This document shows positions 24,798 to 31,217 of a stretch of 64,000 nt of DNA, piece by piece. The notes under the pieces are model-generated. The model was not told the DNA's origin. It searched no databases and was given only the letters and a program-made list of their open reading frames with translations. A program made the translations under genes and the position numbers. The stretch spans positions 2,046,001-2,110,000 of the forward strand of contig NZ_CP046535.1 in assembly GCF_009739515.1 (NCBI RefSeq). Direction: 5' to 3'. Origin of the DNA: Sphingomonas profundi. Lineage in GTDB: Bacteria; Pseudomonadota; Alphaproteobacteria; Sphingomonadales; Sphingomonadaceae. Each line of letters opens with the position of its first letter. Positions within the stretch are counted from its first letter, which is position 1.

Positions 24798-25377
24798 GCT
24801 TGTTCAGCGCCTCCACCACCGGCTCCGGCGCTACACCCAGCTCGGCGGCGATGAGCGGCCCGACCCGGGCCGGCCAGTTCATCCAGGCGTCACGGATTTG
24901 GCGCGCCTGCTCGAACAGGATCGCCTCGGCCACCTCGATGTCGACGAGGTCGCCCGCCTCCTTCCGCGCAGCCAGCAGGTTCTTCGCGGCGAGCGCATTC
25001 TCCTTCACCTGCTCGGCGACGCCGGTCAGCGCGAAGCGGCCGGCGAGCACCTGCGCGATGAAGTCGACGACCTCCTCCGGATCCGGCTGATCGCCGATCG
25101 CGGCCGGCGGCGGGAGCACTGCGGACAGCGGCGCCGTCACTGCCTGGGTGCGGACATTCGGTGCGGACATTTGCGTGGTGTCCGCACCGATGTCCGCACC
25201 CGCAGCGCCGCGGCGGTTGGTTCGTCTCCAGCCCGATCCGACCAGCGCCGCGTCGAGCTTGCCGTCTTCCGAAAGCCGCAGCTTTCCGGCCGTTATCGCC
25301 CGGCGCACCAGCTTGTCGTCGCACCCGTCGAGCCGCGCGAACTCGCGCACAGACACCAGGTTCAGGGGTGCGGACAT
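24730..25377 (-). CDS. Small terminase subunit (Nu1-like)
   Basis: 215 residues. Residues 1-50 (MSAPLNLVSVREFARLDGCDDKLV...) form a winged-helix/excisionase-like DNA-binding domain, as in lambda Nu1. Residues about 95-215 are helical and likely bind the large subunit and oligomerise. An alanine/proline-rich linker (about 55-90) contains the repeated-DNA segment coding QMSAPNVRT, a partial copy of its own N-terminus MSAPLN. It recognises cos and starts packaging. The gene lies just after the candidate cos and directly before the large subunit, as in lambda. Confidence 0.83.
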   Translation of the reverse strand: MSAPLNLVSVREFARLDGCDDKLVRRAITAGKLRLSEDGKLDAALVGSGWRRTNRRGAAGADIGADTTQMSAPNVRTQAVTAPLSAVLPPPAAIGDQPDPEEVVDFIAQVLAGRFALTGVAEQVKENALAAKNLLAARKEAGDLVDIEVAEAILFEQARQIRDAWMNWPARVGPLIAAELGVAPEPVVEALNKHVQQQLQDLGEPEAEFAEAGEG

Positions 25378-25390
25378 TTCAGGTGCGGAC
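25147..25390. repeat. Six copies of GGTGCGGAC (candidate terminase-binding R-type sites)
   Basis: Copies at 25147-25155, 25160-25168, 25367-25375 and 25382-25390 in one orientation, and at 25180-25188 and 25192-25200 in the other. Four lie inside the small terminase gene, one at its start codon and one just upstream. In lambda, cosB R sites bound by gpNu1 sit next to cos, so this cluster is a strong candidate for the equivalent. It could also be operator-like, since GTCCGCAC also occurs at 30034-30041 in the immunity region. Confidence 0.55.
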
Positions 25391-25460
25391 CCCTTTCAGA
25401 ACCCATAGCTGGGAACGCTTCGAGCCTTTGCGCCCCGTATACGAAACTGGCCGGGAAGGA

Positions 25461-25489
25461 CCCGAACCGGGGGGGATGGCCGGTTCGGG
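25461..25489. other. Candidate cos nicking site (perfect 10-bp inverted repeat)
   Basis: CCCGAACCGG, a 9-nt G-rich spacer, then CCGGTTCGGG: a perfect two-fold symmetric site in the gap between the small terminase start (25377) and the next gene (25524). Lambda cosN is also two-fold symmetric and lies just upstream of nu1. No terminator-like U-tract follows on either strand. The function is inferred from position and symmetry only. Confidence 0.4.
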
Positions 25490-25523
25490 GGCGGCCAACC
25501 GGGGGCGGCGGCCGGTGTCGAGG

Positions 25524-25814
25524 TCAATCGAACTCGGTTCGTCGCATTTCGGCGGGCGACGCTGCCGGGCTGATCGTGATGGCGGTCTCGATGAGGGCCA
25601 TGACCCTCGCCCGGGCACGCGCACCATCCTGCTCGTGTCTCGCGATCTCGGCGTCCAGCCGGTCGCGCCGGCCACGAGCACCGGCAGCTTTGAGATCGGC
25701 CACGGCGATCTCGCCGATCGCGTCGTCGAGCACGCGGGGATCGATCCAGCGGCCGCCAGGCAGGCGCTTCATCTCCTCGCGCATCAGCGGGAACTCGAAT
25801 GCCTCAGACCTCAT
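25524..25814 (-). CDS. Small phage protein (96 aa), helical
   Basis: MRSEAFEFPLMREEMKRLPGG..., with a helix-rich C-terminal region (RRDRLDAEIARHEQDGARARARVMAL) that could form a coiled coil. It overlaps the next gene by 4 bp (ATGA). It is the last gene of the pre-terminase block, right beside the candidate cos. No family recognised. Confidence 0.5.
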   Translation of the reverse strand: MRSEAFEFPLMREEMKRLPGGRWIDPRVLDDAIGEIAVADLKAAGARGRRDRLDAEIARHEQDGARARARVMALIETAITISPAASPAEMRRTEFD

Positions 25815-25942
25815 GCGATGCGCTCCCGCACCCAGTGCAGGACCTGCTCAGCGGGCAGGCGCACCAGCGGCTCATCTTTGGCGAGCAGCAACATCACCGC
25901 GATGCCGACGCACCGGGCGAAGAGACGAACGCCCTCATCCAT
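25811..25942 (-). CDS. Tiny protein (43 aa) coupled to the Gam gene
   Basis: MDEGVRLFARCVGIAVMLLLAKDEPL..., with a short hydrophobic stretch (residues about 7-22). The ATG overlaps the stop of the Gam-like gene (TGATG) and its stop overlaps the next start by 4 bp, so it is likely translated. The longer frame to 26263 is an arginine-rich shadow. Confidence 0.45.
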   Translation of the reverse strand: MDEGVRLFARCVGIAVMLLLAKDEPLVRLPAEQVLHWVRERIA

Positions 25943-26457
25943 CAGCGCGTCACCACACCGTCCTGAACGACGCGCTCGAGCAGGAAGACCTCCTCGGCCG
26001 GCGGGACGGAGAAGCCGAGTGCGTACAGCTGCTGCGCATGCTTGCCTTCGAGCCCCTTCTTCGTCTCGACCTTGTCGACCGAATAGCTGACCCGCACGTA
26101 AGGTTTGGCCCAGCGATGCTCGCGCAGCTTGGCAAGGGCAGCCGCGTCGTCGCCGCCGGCAAACTCCAATCTGGTGCGTCCGGCCTTGCTGCCGATCATG
26201 CAGCCGCCGAGCTCCAGCGTCTTGCGCTTGCCGGTGAGCAGGGCGGCGCCCGATCGGCCCCACCAGGCTGCCAGTTGCTCGCGCAGCTCGCCTTGCTCGT
26301 GGAGCAGCGGCACGACGATGCCGTCTGCAACGGCGTTGCTCCGCGCGATCGCCTCCTCGCGGCCAGCCTCCGCCAGTGCGATCTGATGGCCGAGCGCCGC
26401 GAAGCGCTCGAGCAGCGCGGTCGCCTGCTCTACAGGCGCGGTGATCCGCAGCTTCAT
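25942..26457 (-). CDS. Host-nuclease inhibitor, Gam-like (Mu Gam family)
   Basis: 171 residues. The central and C-terminal parts match the Mu Gam/bacterial Ku-like group: NAVADGIVVPLLHEQGELREQL, then AGRTRLEFAGGDDAA, WAKPYVRVSYSVDK and LGFSVPPAEEVFLLER. Gam proteins bind double-stranded DNA ends and block exonuclease (RecBCD-type) attack, which protects linear or replicating phage DNA. It heads a chain of small overlapping genes on the late side of the immunity region. No Mu-type transposase is visible, so here it probably protects cos-ended or recombining DNA. Confidence 0.8.
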   Translation of the reverse strand: MKLRITAPVEQATALLERFAALGHQIALAEAGREEAIARSNAVADGIVVPLLHEQGELREQLAAWWGRSGAALLTGKRKTLELGGCMIGSKAGRTRLEFAGGDDAAALAKLREHRWAKPYVRVSYSVDKVETKKGLEGKHAQQLYALGFSVPPAEEVFLLERVVQDGVVTR

Positions 26458-26630
26458 GCCTGAAGCCCTCCCAGCGCGTCGGCGGGAGCCGAGCGCATCT
26501 TCAGCTGGCGCGTCGCGACATAGCCGCGCTCGACGTCATCAAGCAGTTCGCGGATCTGCGCCTTGCTGAGGGCGACGATATCGCCTGGCGCTTCCTCGAC
26601 AGAGGCGCGAATCTTGCCCAAGTCGATCAT
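26454..26630 (-). CDS. Small phage protein (58 aa), unknown
   Basis: MIDLGKIRASVEEAPGDIVALSK..., starting 4 bp after the preceding stop with GGTGAG upstream, and overlapping the Gam gene by 4 bp. Mainly one helix-turn-helix-length segment (LSKAQIRELLDDVERG). The longer frame to 26780 runs through the upstream gene and was not used. Confidence 0.5.
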   Translation of the reverse strand: MIDLGKIRASVEEAPGDIVALSKAQIRELLDDVERGYVATRQLKMRSAPADALGGLQA

Positions 26631-26634
26631 CGGC

Positions 26635-26859
26635 TCACCAGATGTAGCCGCGGCCGCAACGGCCGATCGGCGGGTTTTCGGGACGACCAGGCCCGCGCAC
26701 CGCGCGACGCATGCGGATCGCGAGCTGCTCCACCTGGTCGACATGGCCGTCGTGCTGTGTCTGCGACGGACGGCCGGCACGCATGGCCCCGATCAGCTTG
26801 TCGAGGTCGGCACTCACGCGCTCGAGCTCGTCGGCTAGGGGCGATTGCGGCTGGGCCAT
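26635..26859 (-). CDS. Small phage protein (74 aa), unknown
   Basis: MAQPQSPLADELERVSADLDKLIGA..., an acidic helical N-terminus then an Arg/Pro/Gly-rich tail (RGPGRPENPPIGRCGRGYIW). In tandem with the 58-aa gene. No recognisable domain. Confidence 0.45.
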   Translation of the reverse strand: MAQPQSPLADELERVSADLDKLIGAMRAGRPSQTQHDGHVDQVEQLAIRMRRAVRGPGRPENPPIGRCGRGYIW

Positions 26860-26944
26860 GGAACGGGAGCTCCGGAAGCCGAAGCGTTCAGGCTCCGGAC
26901 GCGGCTGTGGCGGGGCCGTTCCTGCCGCTTACGTGTCGATTTCG

Positions 26945-26983
26945 CGCCCTTCCCTTGCGGGAAGTTCCCGAAAGGAAAGGGGT
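26945..26983. terminator. Hairpin cluster after the 214-aa gene
   Basis: CGGGAA-G-TTCCCG (26958-26970) is embedded in a larger imperfect inverted repeat (CCCTTCCC ... GGAAAGGGG). It lies in the 123-bp gap right after the stop at 26983 of a minus-strand gene. A weak U-run is lacking, so it may be an antiterminated or partial terminator between early and delayed genes. Confidence 0.35.
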
Positions 26984-27627
26984 CAGGCGGCCCGTCTTTC
27001 CCGCGCCAGGCAGGTCCACCAGAGATCGAGCGCGACCGTCAGCAGCCGCCGTGCGCGTGGCATTGAAAGGCCGTGGCGGCGTGCGGCGATCGTCAGGCCT
27101 ACGTCGTGAACGATGATATCCAGCAGCGGATCGGCGAAGCGCGCGATCGTGTCGCGCCAGCTGTCATAGGCACGCTCGGCCTGGATCCGCCCGAGCCGTT
27201 CCTCTTCCAGCCGACCATGCACGCCGCCGTCCACCCGCGCCTCGAGGCTTGCTGTGCGAACCGCGACATCGGCGACGATGATGCGGTAGGCCTCGCCGAT
27301 CTGCTCGGCGGCGGCGAGCTGATCCTTGTCGAGCGCGCCGCTTTCGAACAGCCGCGCCAGCGAACCCGACCGGCGTCGTTCGGCATGGTCGTGTGTCTCG
27401 GCGGTGCCCTGCTTGTGTGACCAGCGCTCCCGCAGCGCGACCCGGGCCTCGATCGCAGGCGCCAGCGGCATTGGCGCGGGCGAACTCGGCAGCCGCACCA
27501 CCACCCGGCGGCTGCCCTTCTTCTTCCTCCGCGGCATTTGCGAAGCCGTGTCGATCCGCGGCCGCGGGCGGCCGAGCACCAGATGCTCGAACCGTTGTCT
27601 CTCGCGCTCGATGATTGAGATCGTCAT
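26983..27627 (-). CDS. Phage protein (214 aa) with C-terminal DNA-binding-like helix region
   Basis: A basic N-terminus (MPRRKKKGSRRVVVRLPSS) and a helix-rich middle (ALDKDQLAAAEQIGEAYRIIVADVAV). The C-terminal segment HGLSMPRARRLLTVALDLWW resembles a helix-turn-helix, somewhat like DUF6456-type proteins seen in alphaproteobacterial regulators. It could act on late transcription (antitermination/activation), since it lies between the regulatory genes and the late block and is followed by a hairpin. The function is unproven. Confidence 0.5.
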   Translation of the reverse strand: MTISIIERERQRFEHLVLGRPRPRIDTASQMPRRKKKGSRRVVVRLPSSPAPMPLAPAIEARVALRERWSHKQGTAETHDHAERRRSGSLARLFESGALDKDQLAAAEQIGEAYRIIVADVAVRTASLEARVDGGVHGRLEEERLGRIQAERAYDSWRDTIARFADPLLDIIVHDVGLTIAARRHGLSMPRARRLLTVALDLWWTCLARERRAA

Positions 27628-27639
27628 GCTGCCCTCCGC

Positions 27640-27999
27640 TCAGTCCTGCTCCGGCAGATGCTCGAACGCGGGCAACAGCGGCAGCTTATCTTGCGGGAAG
27701 GGCCGCATCGCTTGATGTGGACCAACGACGACCCAGCCAATGCTTCGCAGCGTGCTTTCCAGCAGCACGCGCGAGCGGGCGACGTCGAGCACCTTCAGGC
27801 TGCGCTGCGCGCCGGGCGTCTTCTCAATGATGCCGCGGTCGATCAACTCGCCGACGAGTTCGCGCGCCCGCGGCTTGCTCACGCCAAGATGTCGCCCGAT
27901 CTCGTCGAAGCTCGGGCTGGTGCCGGAGCGGGCGATCCGCTCGATGATGAAAGCCAGCGCCTGATCTCGACGGGGAGGCGCGGACGGAACCTCCTGCAT
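27640..27999 (-). CDS. LexA-type winged-helix DNA-binding protein (no protease domain)
   Basis: 119 residues starting MQEVPSAPPRRDQALAF. Residues 10-60 match the LexA N-terminal domain: DQALAFIIERIARSGTSPSFDEIGRHLG then SKPRARELVGELIDRGIIEK. There is no Ser/Lys S24 protease domain, so it cannot be cleaved by RecA like LexA or CI. It probably binds a short operator to control nearby genes. Inverted repeats at 28141-28180 upstream are candidate targets. The start codon is chosen to match the domain and lacks a strong ribosome site. Confidence 0.6.
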   Translation of the reverse strand: MQEVPSAPPRRDQALAFIIERIARSGTSPSFDEIGRHLGVSKPRARELVGELIDRGIIEKTPGAQRSLKVLDVARSRVLLESTLRSIGWVVVGPHQAMRPFPQDKLPLLPAFEHLPEQD

Positions 28000-28140
28000 G
28001 ACAGGAACATAGCGTGAAGGTGAAGCGACCGCCAGAGTAATGCCTCCGCTCGTCGCCCGAACAGCGACGGAGGGACCCTCCGCCGTGGTGGCGCAATGCC
28101 GCACAGATCCGCGTCGTTTCCTGCGCCCGATCGCCTAGAT

Positions 28141-28180
28141 ACCCTCGTAATACCCGAGGGTCGGGATCGGTAATACCGAT
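28141..28180. promoter_or_regulatory. Two inverted repeats upstream of the LexA-like gene
   Basis: ACCCTCG-N7-CGAGGGT (28141-28161) and ATCGGT-AAT-ACCGAT (28166-28180). They lie between the stop of the XhlA-like gene (TAA at 28182-28180) and the LexA-like start. They could be a terminator pair or operators for the LexA-like protein. Confidence 0.45.
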
Positions 28181-28521
28181 TACGAACCCGAAGCGATCAG
28201 CGCGAGACCACCGGTGATGCCGCCAACCGTCAGCGCTATGATGGCAATGGCGGTCGCCACCCACTGCCAGCGCCACGTGTTGAGGTCGGCTTTGGTCGGC
28301 AGGTCGTTCAGCCGATCAAGGATCGTCGCTTGGCCTGCGCGCAGGTCGTCGAGATCGCGACGTACATACTCCATATGGGTTTCCAGCCGGGTGACGCGCT
28401 CTTCCATGGGTTCCGAAGTGCCCCCGCCGCCGCCGCCATGCAAGAGGCCCTCGCCGCGGGACTGCTCGCGGATCTGCTTCATCGTGGCAAACTGCACACG
28501 CAGTCGATCGTCAACTGTCAT
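28180..28521 (-). CDS. XhlA/holin-like protein (coiled coil + C-terminal membrane helix)
   Basis: 113 residues from MTVDDRLRVQFATMKQIREQ. A Gly-run linker (GGGGGG, residues about 30-35) is followed by a coiled coil with a leucine/charged heptad pattern (MEERVTRLETHMEYVRRDLDDL). It ends in one transmembrane segment (WVATAIAIIALTVGGITGGLAL). This resembles haemolysin XhlA or MotA-type coiled-coil accessory membrane proteins used in phage lysis. It overlaps the next gene upstream by 11 bp. It may also be a superinfection-related protein; the lysis role is not proven. Confidence 0.5.
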   Translation of the reverse strand: MTVDDRLRVQFATMKQIREQSRGEGLLHGGGGGGTSEPMEERVTRLETHMEYVRRDLDDLRAGQATILDRLNDLPTKADLNTWRWQWVATAIAIIALTVGGITGGLALIASGS

Positions 28522-28756
28522 CGGTATGCACCCCGATGGTACGGACCTTCTCGAGGAAGATCCCCTCGATCGTATCGAGCTGGCGGCCCGCCGACTCGAG
28601 TGCATCGACTACACCGGGCGATGGGTCGCGTTGCCCCCGTCGAGTTGCCGCGATCAGGTAGCTAATCGCATTGGATAGGCTCGCGATCATGACGAGCATA
28701 TCGGAATTGGAAAACCTCAAAGTGTCGTCTGAAGCGGATTGCGTGTCTTCAGTCAT
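28511..28756 (-). CDS. Small phage protein (81 aa), unknown
   Basis: MTEDTQSASDDTLRFSNSDMLVM..., with one moderately hydrophobic helix (LVMIASLSNAISYLIAAT) then helices. It overlaps both neighbours by 8-11 bp, so it is translated as part of the chain. No family recognised. Confidence 0.5.
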   Translation of the reverse strand: MTEDTQSASDDTLRFSNSDMLVMIASLSNAISYLIAATRRGQRDPSPGVVDALESAGRQLDTIEGIFLEKVRTIGVHTDDS

Positions 28757-29510
28757 CTGAGCACCGGTTAGACAGCATAGCTAGATGATCGGCAAGCTCC
28801 ATGCCCCAGCTCATTTCATTCGCGCATACCACACCATCCGCCGCGATCAGGTCGGCAACCGCTCGCTTCAGGACCGCCGTTGACGTTCGACTTCGCGCAT
28901 AGTGCCTGAGCGCTGCAAAGAAGGTGTCGGCATCAGGTGCCAATCGGCGCGCGTGCGCGAGGATCTCGTCGATTGGCGGATCGCCGGCCCACTCCTTGCG
29001 TAACCATATCGAGCAGACGAAACGTTCGATCGGCTCCAATTCGAGGAGATGCCACTTTCCGTCGCAGTGAGCTATGAACGCAAGCACGTTCAACCCGGCG
29101 ATCAGCGTCGCCTTCTGCGTTCGATCAAGCCCCCACGTCGGCGCCTTCTCACGTATCGATCTGGGCTCGAAGCGTGCGAAGTAGCTGCCATCGCCAAGCA
29201 CTTCGCCGGTGTAGGCGTCGGCAACGGAAACAATCCTATCGCAACGGAACTGGCGATAGCCACCCGCGACCGAGCAGATCGCGCCGACATAACCATGCTC
29301 GCCGAAGATGTCGTAGCGGCGGCAGGTTATTAGCCGAGCTTCACCCACATATTCGATCACGCATACGAACGCTGTTATCGGATCAGGTTCTGCCTCACGT
29401 GCCGGCTCTTTCATGACGAGCGCCTCTTCCCGCTCGATCACGTCCGCCACGCTAACACGTGTTGGAGGAAGGATCGCCTCTTGACCAGAAAAGCGTTCTA
29501 CTAGCCCCAT
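28749..29510 (-). CDS. WYL-like + TerB-like two-domain protein
   Basis: 253 residues. Residues about 45-115 resemble a WYL-type ligand/nucleic-acid-sensing domain (LITCRRYDIFGEHGYVGAICSV, then YRQFRCDRIVSV). Residues about 135-250 resemble a TerB-like helical domain: LAFIAHCDGKWHLLELEPIERF and a second LIAADGVVCANEMSWGMEL, the paired acidic sites expected of TerB. No N-terminal helix-turn-helix is visible, unlike classical WYL regulators. It lies 14 bp downstream of the CI-like repressor, so it is probably expressed in the lysogen. WYL and TerB domains are both linked to phage defence or stress sensing, so a role in superinfection immunity is a reasonable guess. Confidence 0.6.
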   Translation of the reverse strand: MGLVERFSGQEAILPPTRVSVADVIEREEALVMKEPAREAEPDPITAFVCVIEYVGEARLITCRRYDIFGEHGYVGAICSVAGGYRQFRCDRIVSVADAYTGEVLGDGSYFARFEPRSIREKAPTWGLDRTQKATLIAGLNVLAFIAHCDGKWHLLELEPIERFVCSIWLRKEWAGDPPIDEILAHARRLAPDADTFFAALRHYARSRTSTAVLKRAVADLIAADGVVCANEMSWGMELADHLAMLSNRCSDD

Positions 29511-29524
29511 GACTCCCCCTGCCT

Positions 29525-29956
29525 CTAACGCCTGACATCCCCGCGATAGTCGGTCTTCGAGCTGTGGATCGTCGGCCGATCCTGTGACGGGGCGGTGCAG
29601 GCCACACCCATGGCCTCCGCCAGATCCAGCAGAAGGCGTCGTTGCCCAGCGTCGAGCCCGCGAAAGCGATCGACGAGCCGCTCCTCGCTCGCGGAAAGCT
29701 GGACAGGCTGAAACTCGTCAGCGCCGACACCGGCCAATGCCATGACGTCAGCTGGGTCGATGCCGCGATCGGCAAGTATCACCGCCACTTTGCGTGCAAA
29801 TTCGAGCGGAAGATGGGGCTTCTTGAAGTCGTTTGCATCTTCATAGCGCGCGTAGGAGGATGTCGGGACCCCCAGCTTGTCCGCCATCCCACGGATCGTG
29901 AGAGGAGGGTTGGCGCTCTGCCGCAAGCGCTTCAATCCAAGAGCCGCTGAGGACAT
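29525..29956 (-). CDS. CI-like phage repressor, XRE-type helix-turn-helix
   Basis: 143 residues from MSSAALGLKRLRQSANPP; the ORF to 30163 runs past the operator region into arginine-rich sequence. Residues 7-50 are a Cro/CI helix-turn-helix (LTIRGMADKLGVPTSSYARYED). The C-terminal part (VQLSASEERLVDRFRGLDAGQRR) is a short helix region, not an S24 peptidase domain. The repressor therefore lacks the self-cleavage domain of lambda CI and must be inactivated another way. The gene diverges from a Cro-like gene across two matching operators. The start has no Shine-Dalgarno and sits just downstream of operator 1, so the message may be weakly or leaderlessly translated. Confidence 0.75.
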   Translation of the reverse strand: MSSAALGLKRLRQSANPPLTIRGMADKLGVPTSSYARYEDANDFKKPHLPLEFARKVAVILADRGIDPADVMALAGVGADEFQPVQLSASEERLVDRFRGLDAGQRRLLLDLAEAMGVACTAPSQDRPTIHSSKTDYRGDVRR

Positions 29957-29965
29957 AGGACGATG

Positions 29966-29986
29966 GTGTGCGGATATCCCGCACAC
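29966..29986. promoter_or_regulatory. Operator 1 of the immunity region
   Basis: Perfect inverted repeat GTGTGCGG-ATATC-CCGCACAC, 8-bp arms with a 5-bp spacer, between the repressor start (29956) and its -10 element. Confidence 0.65.
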
Positions 29987-29997
29987 GTCAGCACCGA

Positions 29998-30010
29998 TTA
30001 TACGTTGACT
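29998..30010. promoter_or_regulatory. Back-to-back promoter elements (PRM -10 and PR -35 candidates)
   Basis: On the minus strand TATAAT at 30003-29998, a consensus -10 for the repressor; no convincing -35. On the plus strand TTGACT at 30005-30010 is a good -35 for the Cro-like gene, but its -10 about 17 bp later (30028-30033) is poor. Both lie between the two operators, as expected for a CI/Cro switch. Confidence 0.45.
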
Positions 30011-30013
30011 TGC

Positions 30014-30032
30014 TGTCCGGTTTTCCCGCACA
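30014..30032. promoter_or_regulatory. Operator 2 of the immunity region
   Basis: TGTCCGG-TTTTC-CCGCACA: same arm length class and the same 5-bp spacer as operator 1, with one mismatch between arms. It overlaps the spacer and -10 region of the Cro-side promoter. A third half-site (CCGCACA, 30036-30042) follows and runs into the Cro-like start codon. Confidence 0.55.
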
Positions 30033-30041
30033 AGTCCGCAC

Positions 30042-30308
30042 ATGGCTTCGGGACTGCCTCTCTTCACGCGATTCGGCGGCATTCGGCCGATGGCGAAGAC
30101 GCTCGGAGAAGCGTCATCCAATGTGCAGGACTGGAAACGGCGGCGCCGCATCCCGACGAGCAAGCAGCCGAAAGTTCTCGAGATCGGAAACAGGATCGGC
30201 CTGAACCTGACCGCCGAAGACGTGATGTTCCCGTTTCCGGAGGATCGCCCGGCCGATCACGCCCGCAAGCCCCATCCCGACTTCGGCGACATGGAACCGG
30301 CGCGATGA
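30042..30308 (+). CDS. Cro-like regulator (YdaS/Cro-type helix-turn-helix)
   Basis: 88 residues starting MASGLPLFTRFGGIRPM. The helix-turn-helix region is KTLGEASSNVQDWKRRRRIP, with the charged recognition helix typical of Cro/YdaS proteins, and LTAEDVMFPFP after it. It is the first gene of the plus-strand early operon, divergent from the repressor. It should bind the two operators and favour lytic development. The start codon overlaps a half-operator. Confidence 0.7.
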   Translation: MASGLPLFTRFGGIRPMAKTLGEASSNVQDWKRRRRIPTSKQPKVLEIGNRIGLNLTAEDVMFPFPEDRPADHARKPHPDFGDMEPAR

Positions 30309-30475
30309 GGCTCCCGACACACGCTCGTCATCTACCTTTCTGCCGCCGGCAGACCGGCCGTTGCCTGCACCAAGTGATCGGGCGCGTTGACCGTTTGCCC
30401 TCATCCTCTGGAGCTCACCGGCGCCGGTTGTCCCCGACAATCGGCACTGCCTTTTCTCGCGGAGGCCGTGGATGA
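30305..30475 (+). CDS. Small basic protein (56 aa), unknown
   Basis: MRLPTHARHLPFCRRQTGRCLHQV..., Arg/His-rich with two Cys. Start and stop overlap the neighbouring genes by 4 bp on both sides (ATGA), which is the main evidence that it is translated. No domain recognised; a chance frame is possible. Confidence 0.4.
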   Translation: MRLPTHARHLPFCRRQTGRCLHQVIGRVDRLPSSSGAHRRRLSPTIGTAFSRGGRG

Positions 30476-30654
30476 GGGGGCCGGGCAGCTGGTGCGAGAC
30501 CTGCCACAACACGGGCGACATCGATTGCCATTGCGGCGGCGATCTGTGCGTCTGCGGCGGCGGCAATGGCGACGGCACCGATCCCTGCCCCGACTGCCAC
30601 GGCGAGCCCGGGCATGACGGCGATTTCGACGACTGCTTCGGTGAGCCGGCGTGA
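30472..30654 (+). CDS. Cys-rich zinc-ribbon miniprotein (60 aa)
   Basis: MRGPGSWCETCHNTGDIDCHCGG... contains CETCHNTGDIDCHCGGDLC and CPDCHGEPG, a DnaJ-like CxxCxG zinc arrangement. It overlaps both neighbours by 4 bp. Such small zinc proteins are common early phage genes with unknown partners. Confidence 0.6.
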   Translation: MRGPGSWCETCHNTGDIDCHCGGDLCVCGGGNGDGTDPCPDCHGEPGHDGDFDDCFGEPA

Positions 30655-31124
30655 CGAAGCCGCGCCCGCCCCTCTCGATCGATCTCGCGCTCGCCCGCAT
30701 CGCCGGTCAGATCGAGGGCGGCTGGGCCGAGATGGCGCGCCTGGTCGACCGGCACGAGAGCACTGTGCGACGCTGGGGAGACGAAGCCCAGCCTGAGCAG
30801 CTGCCGCTCCCCGCCGCGATCGCGCTCGACATCGCGTACGAACGTGCCGGTGGCGTTGGCCAGCCGATCTTTCAAACCTACGAGCTTCAGCTGGGGATCG
30901 CGCGAGAGCACGCCTTCGCGGATCAGGTGGCGATCGGCCATCAGACATGCGTCGTGATCCGGGAGAGCGGCCAGGCGCACGAGGCGATGGTGCTCGCTGC
31001 GCTGCCGTCCGCGTCCGAGCACGACCGCGTAAACGCCCTCCGCGAACTCGAAGACGTTGCGCGCGAGGTTAATACGGCGCTCGCGCTACTCAGCCGTGCG
31101 CGCGCGCCACCGGACACCAGCTGA
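30651..31124 (+). CDS. CII-like early regulatory protein
   Basis: 157 residues; the start is GTG at 30651 overlapping the upstream stop (GTGA). Residues about 10-40 form a helix-turn-helix (ARIAGQIEGGWAEMARLVDR with HESTVRRWGDE), and residues about 100-157 are helical and could oligomerise. Position (second regulator after Cro) and size fit CII-type activators or delayed-early regulators. No closer family seen. Confidence 0.5.
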   Translation: MTKPRPPLSIDLALARIAGQIEGGWAEMARLVDRHESTVRRWGDEAQPEQLPLPAAIALDIAYERAGGVGQPIFQTYELQLGIAREHAFADQVAIGHQTCVVIRESGQAHEAMVLAALPSASEHDRVNALRELEDVAREVNTALALLSRARAPPDTS

Positions 31125-31217
31125 GCCCCACTCCCACGAGACTGCCCGCCCGATCCGGCCGCCCTGCGACTTCCTGACCGCAGGGGCGGCTTCGTGCTGC
31201 CCGAGAAAGCTGCTGCC

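Noticed and set aside
25811-26263. 150-aa minus frame over the Gam gene
   Set aside because: Overlaps the Gam-like gene in another frame; only the last 43 codons have a coupled start.
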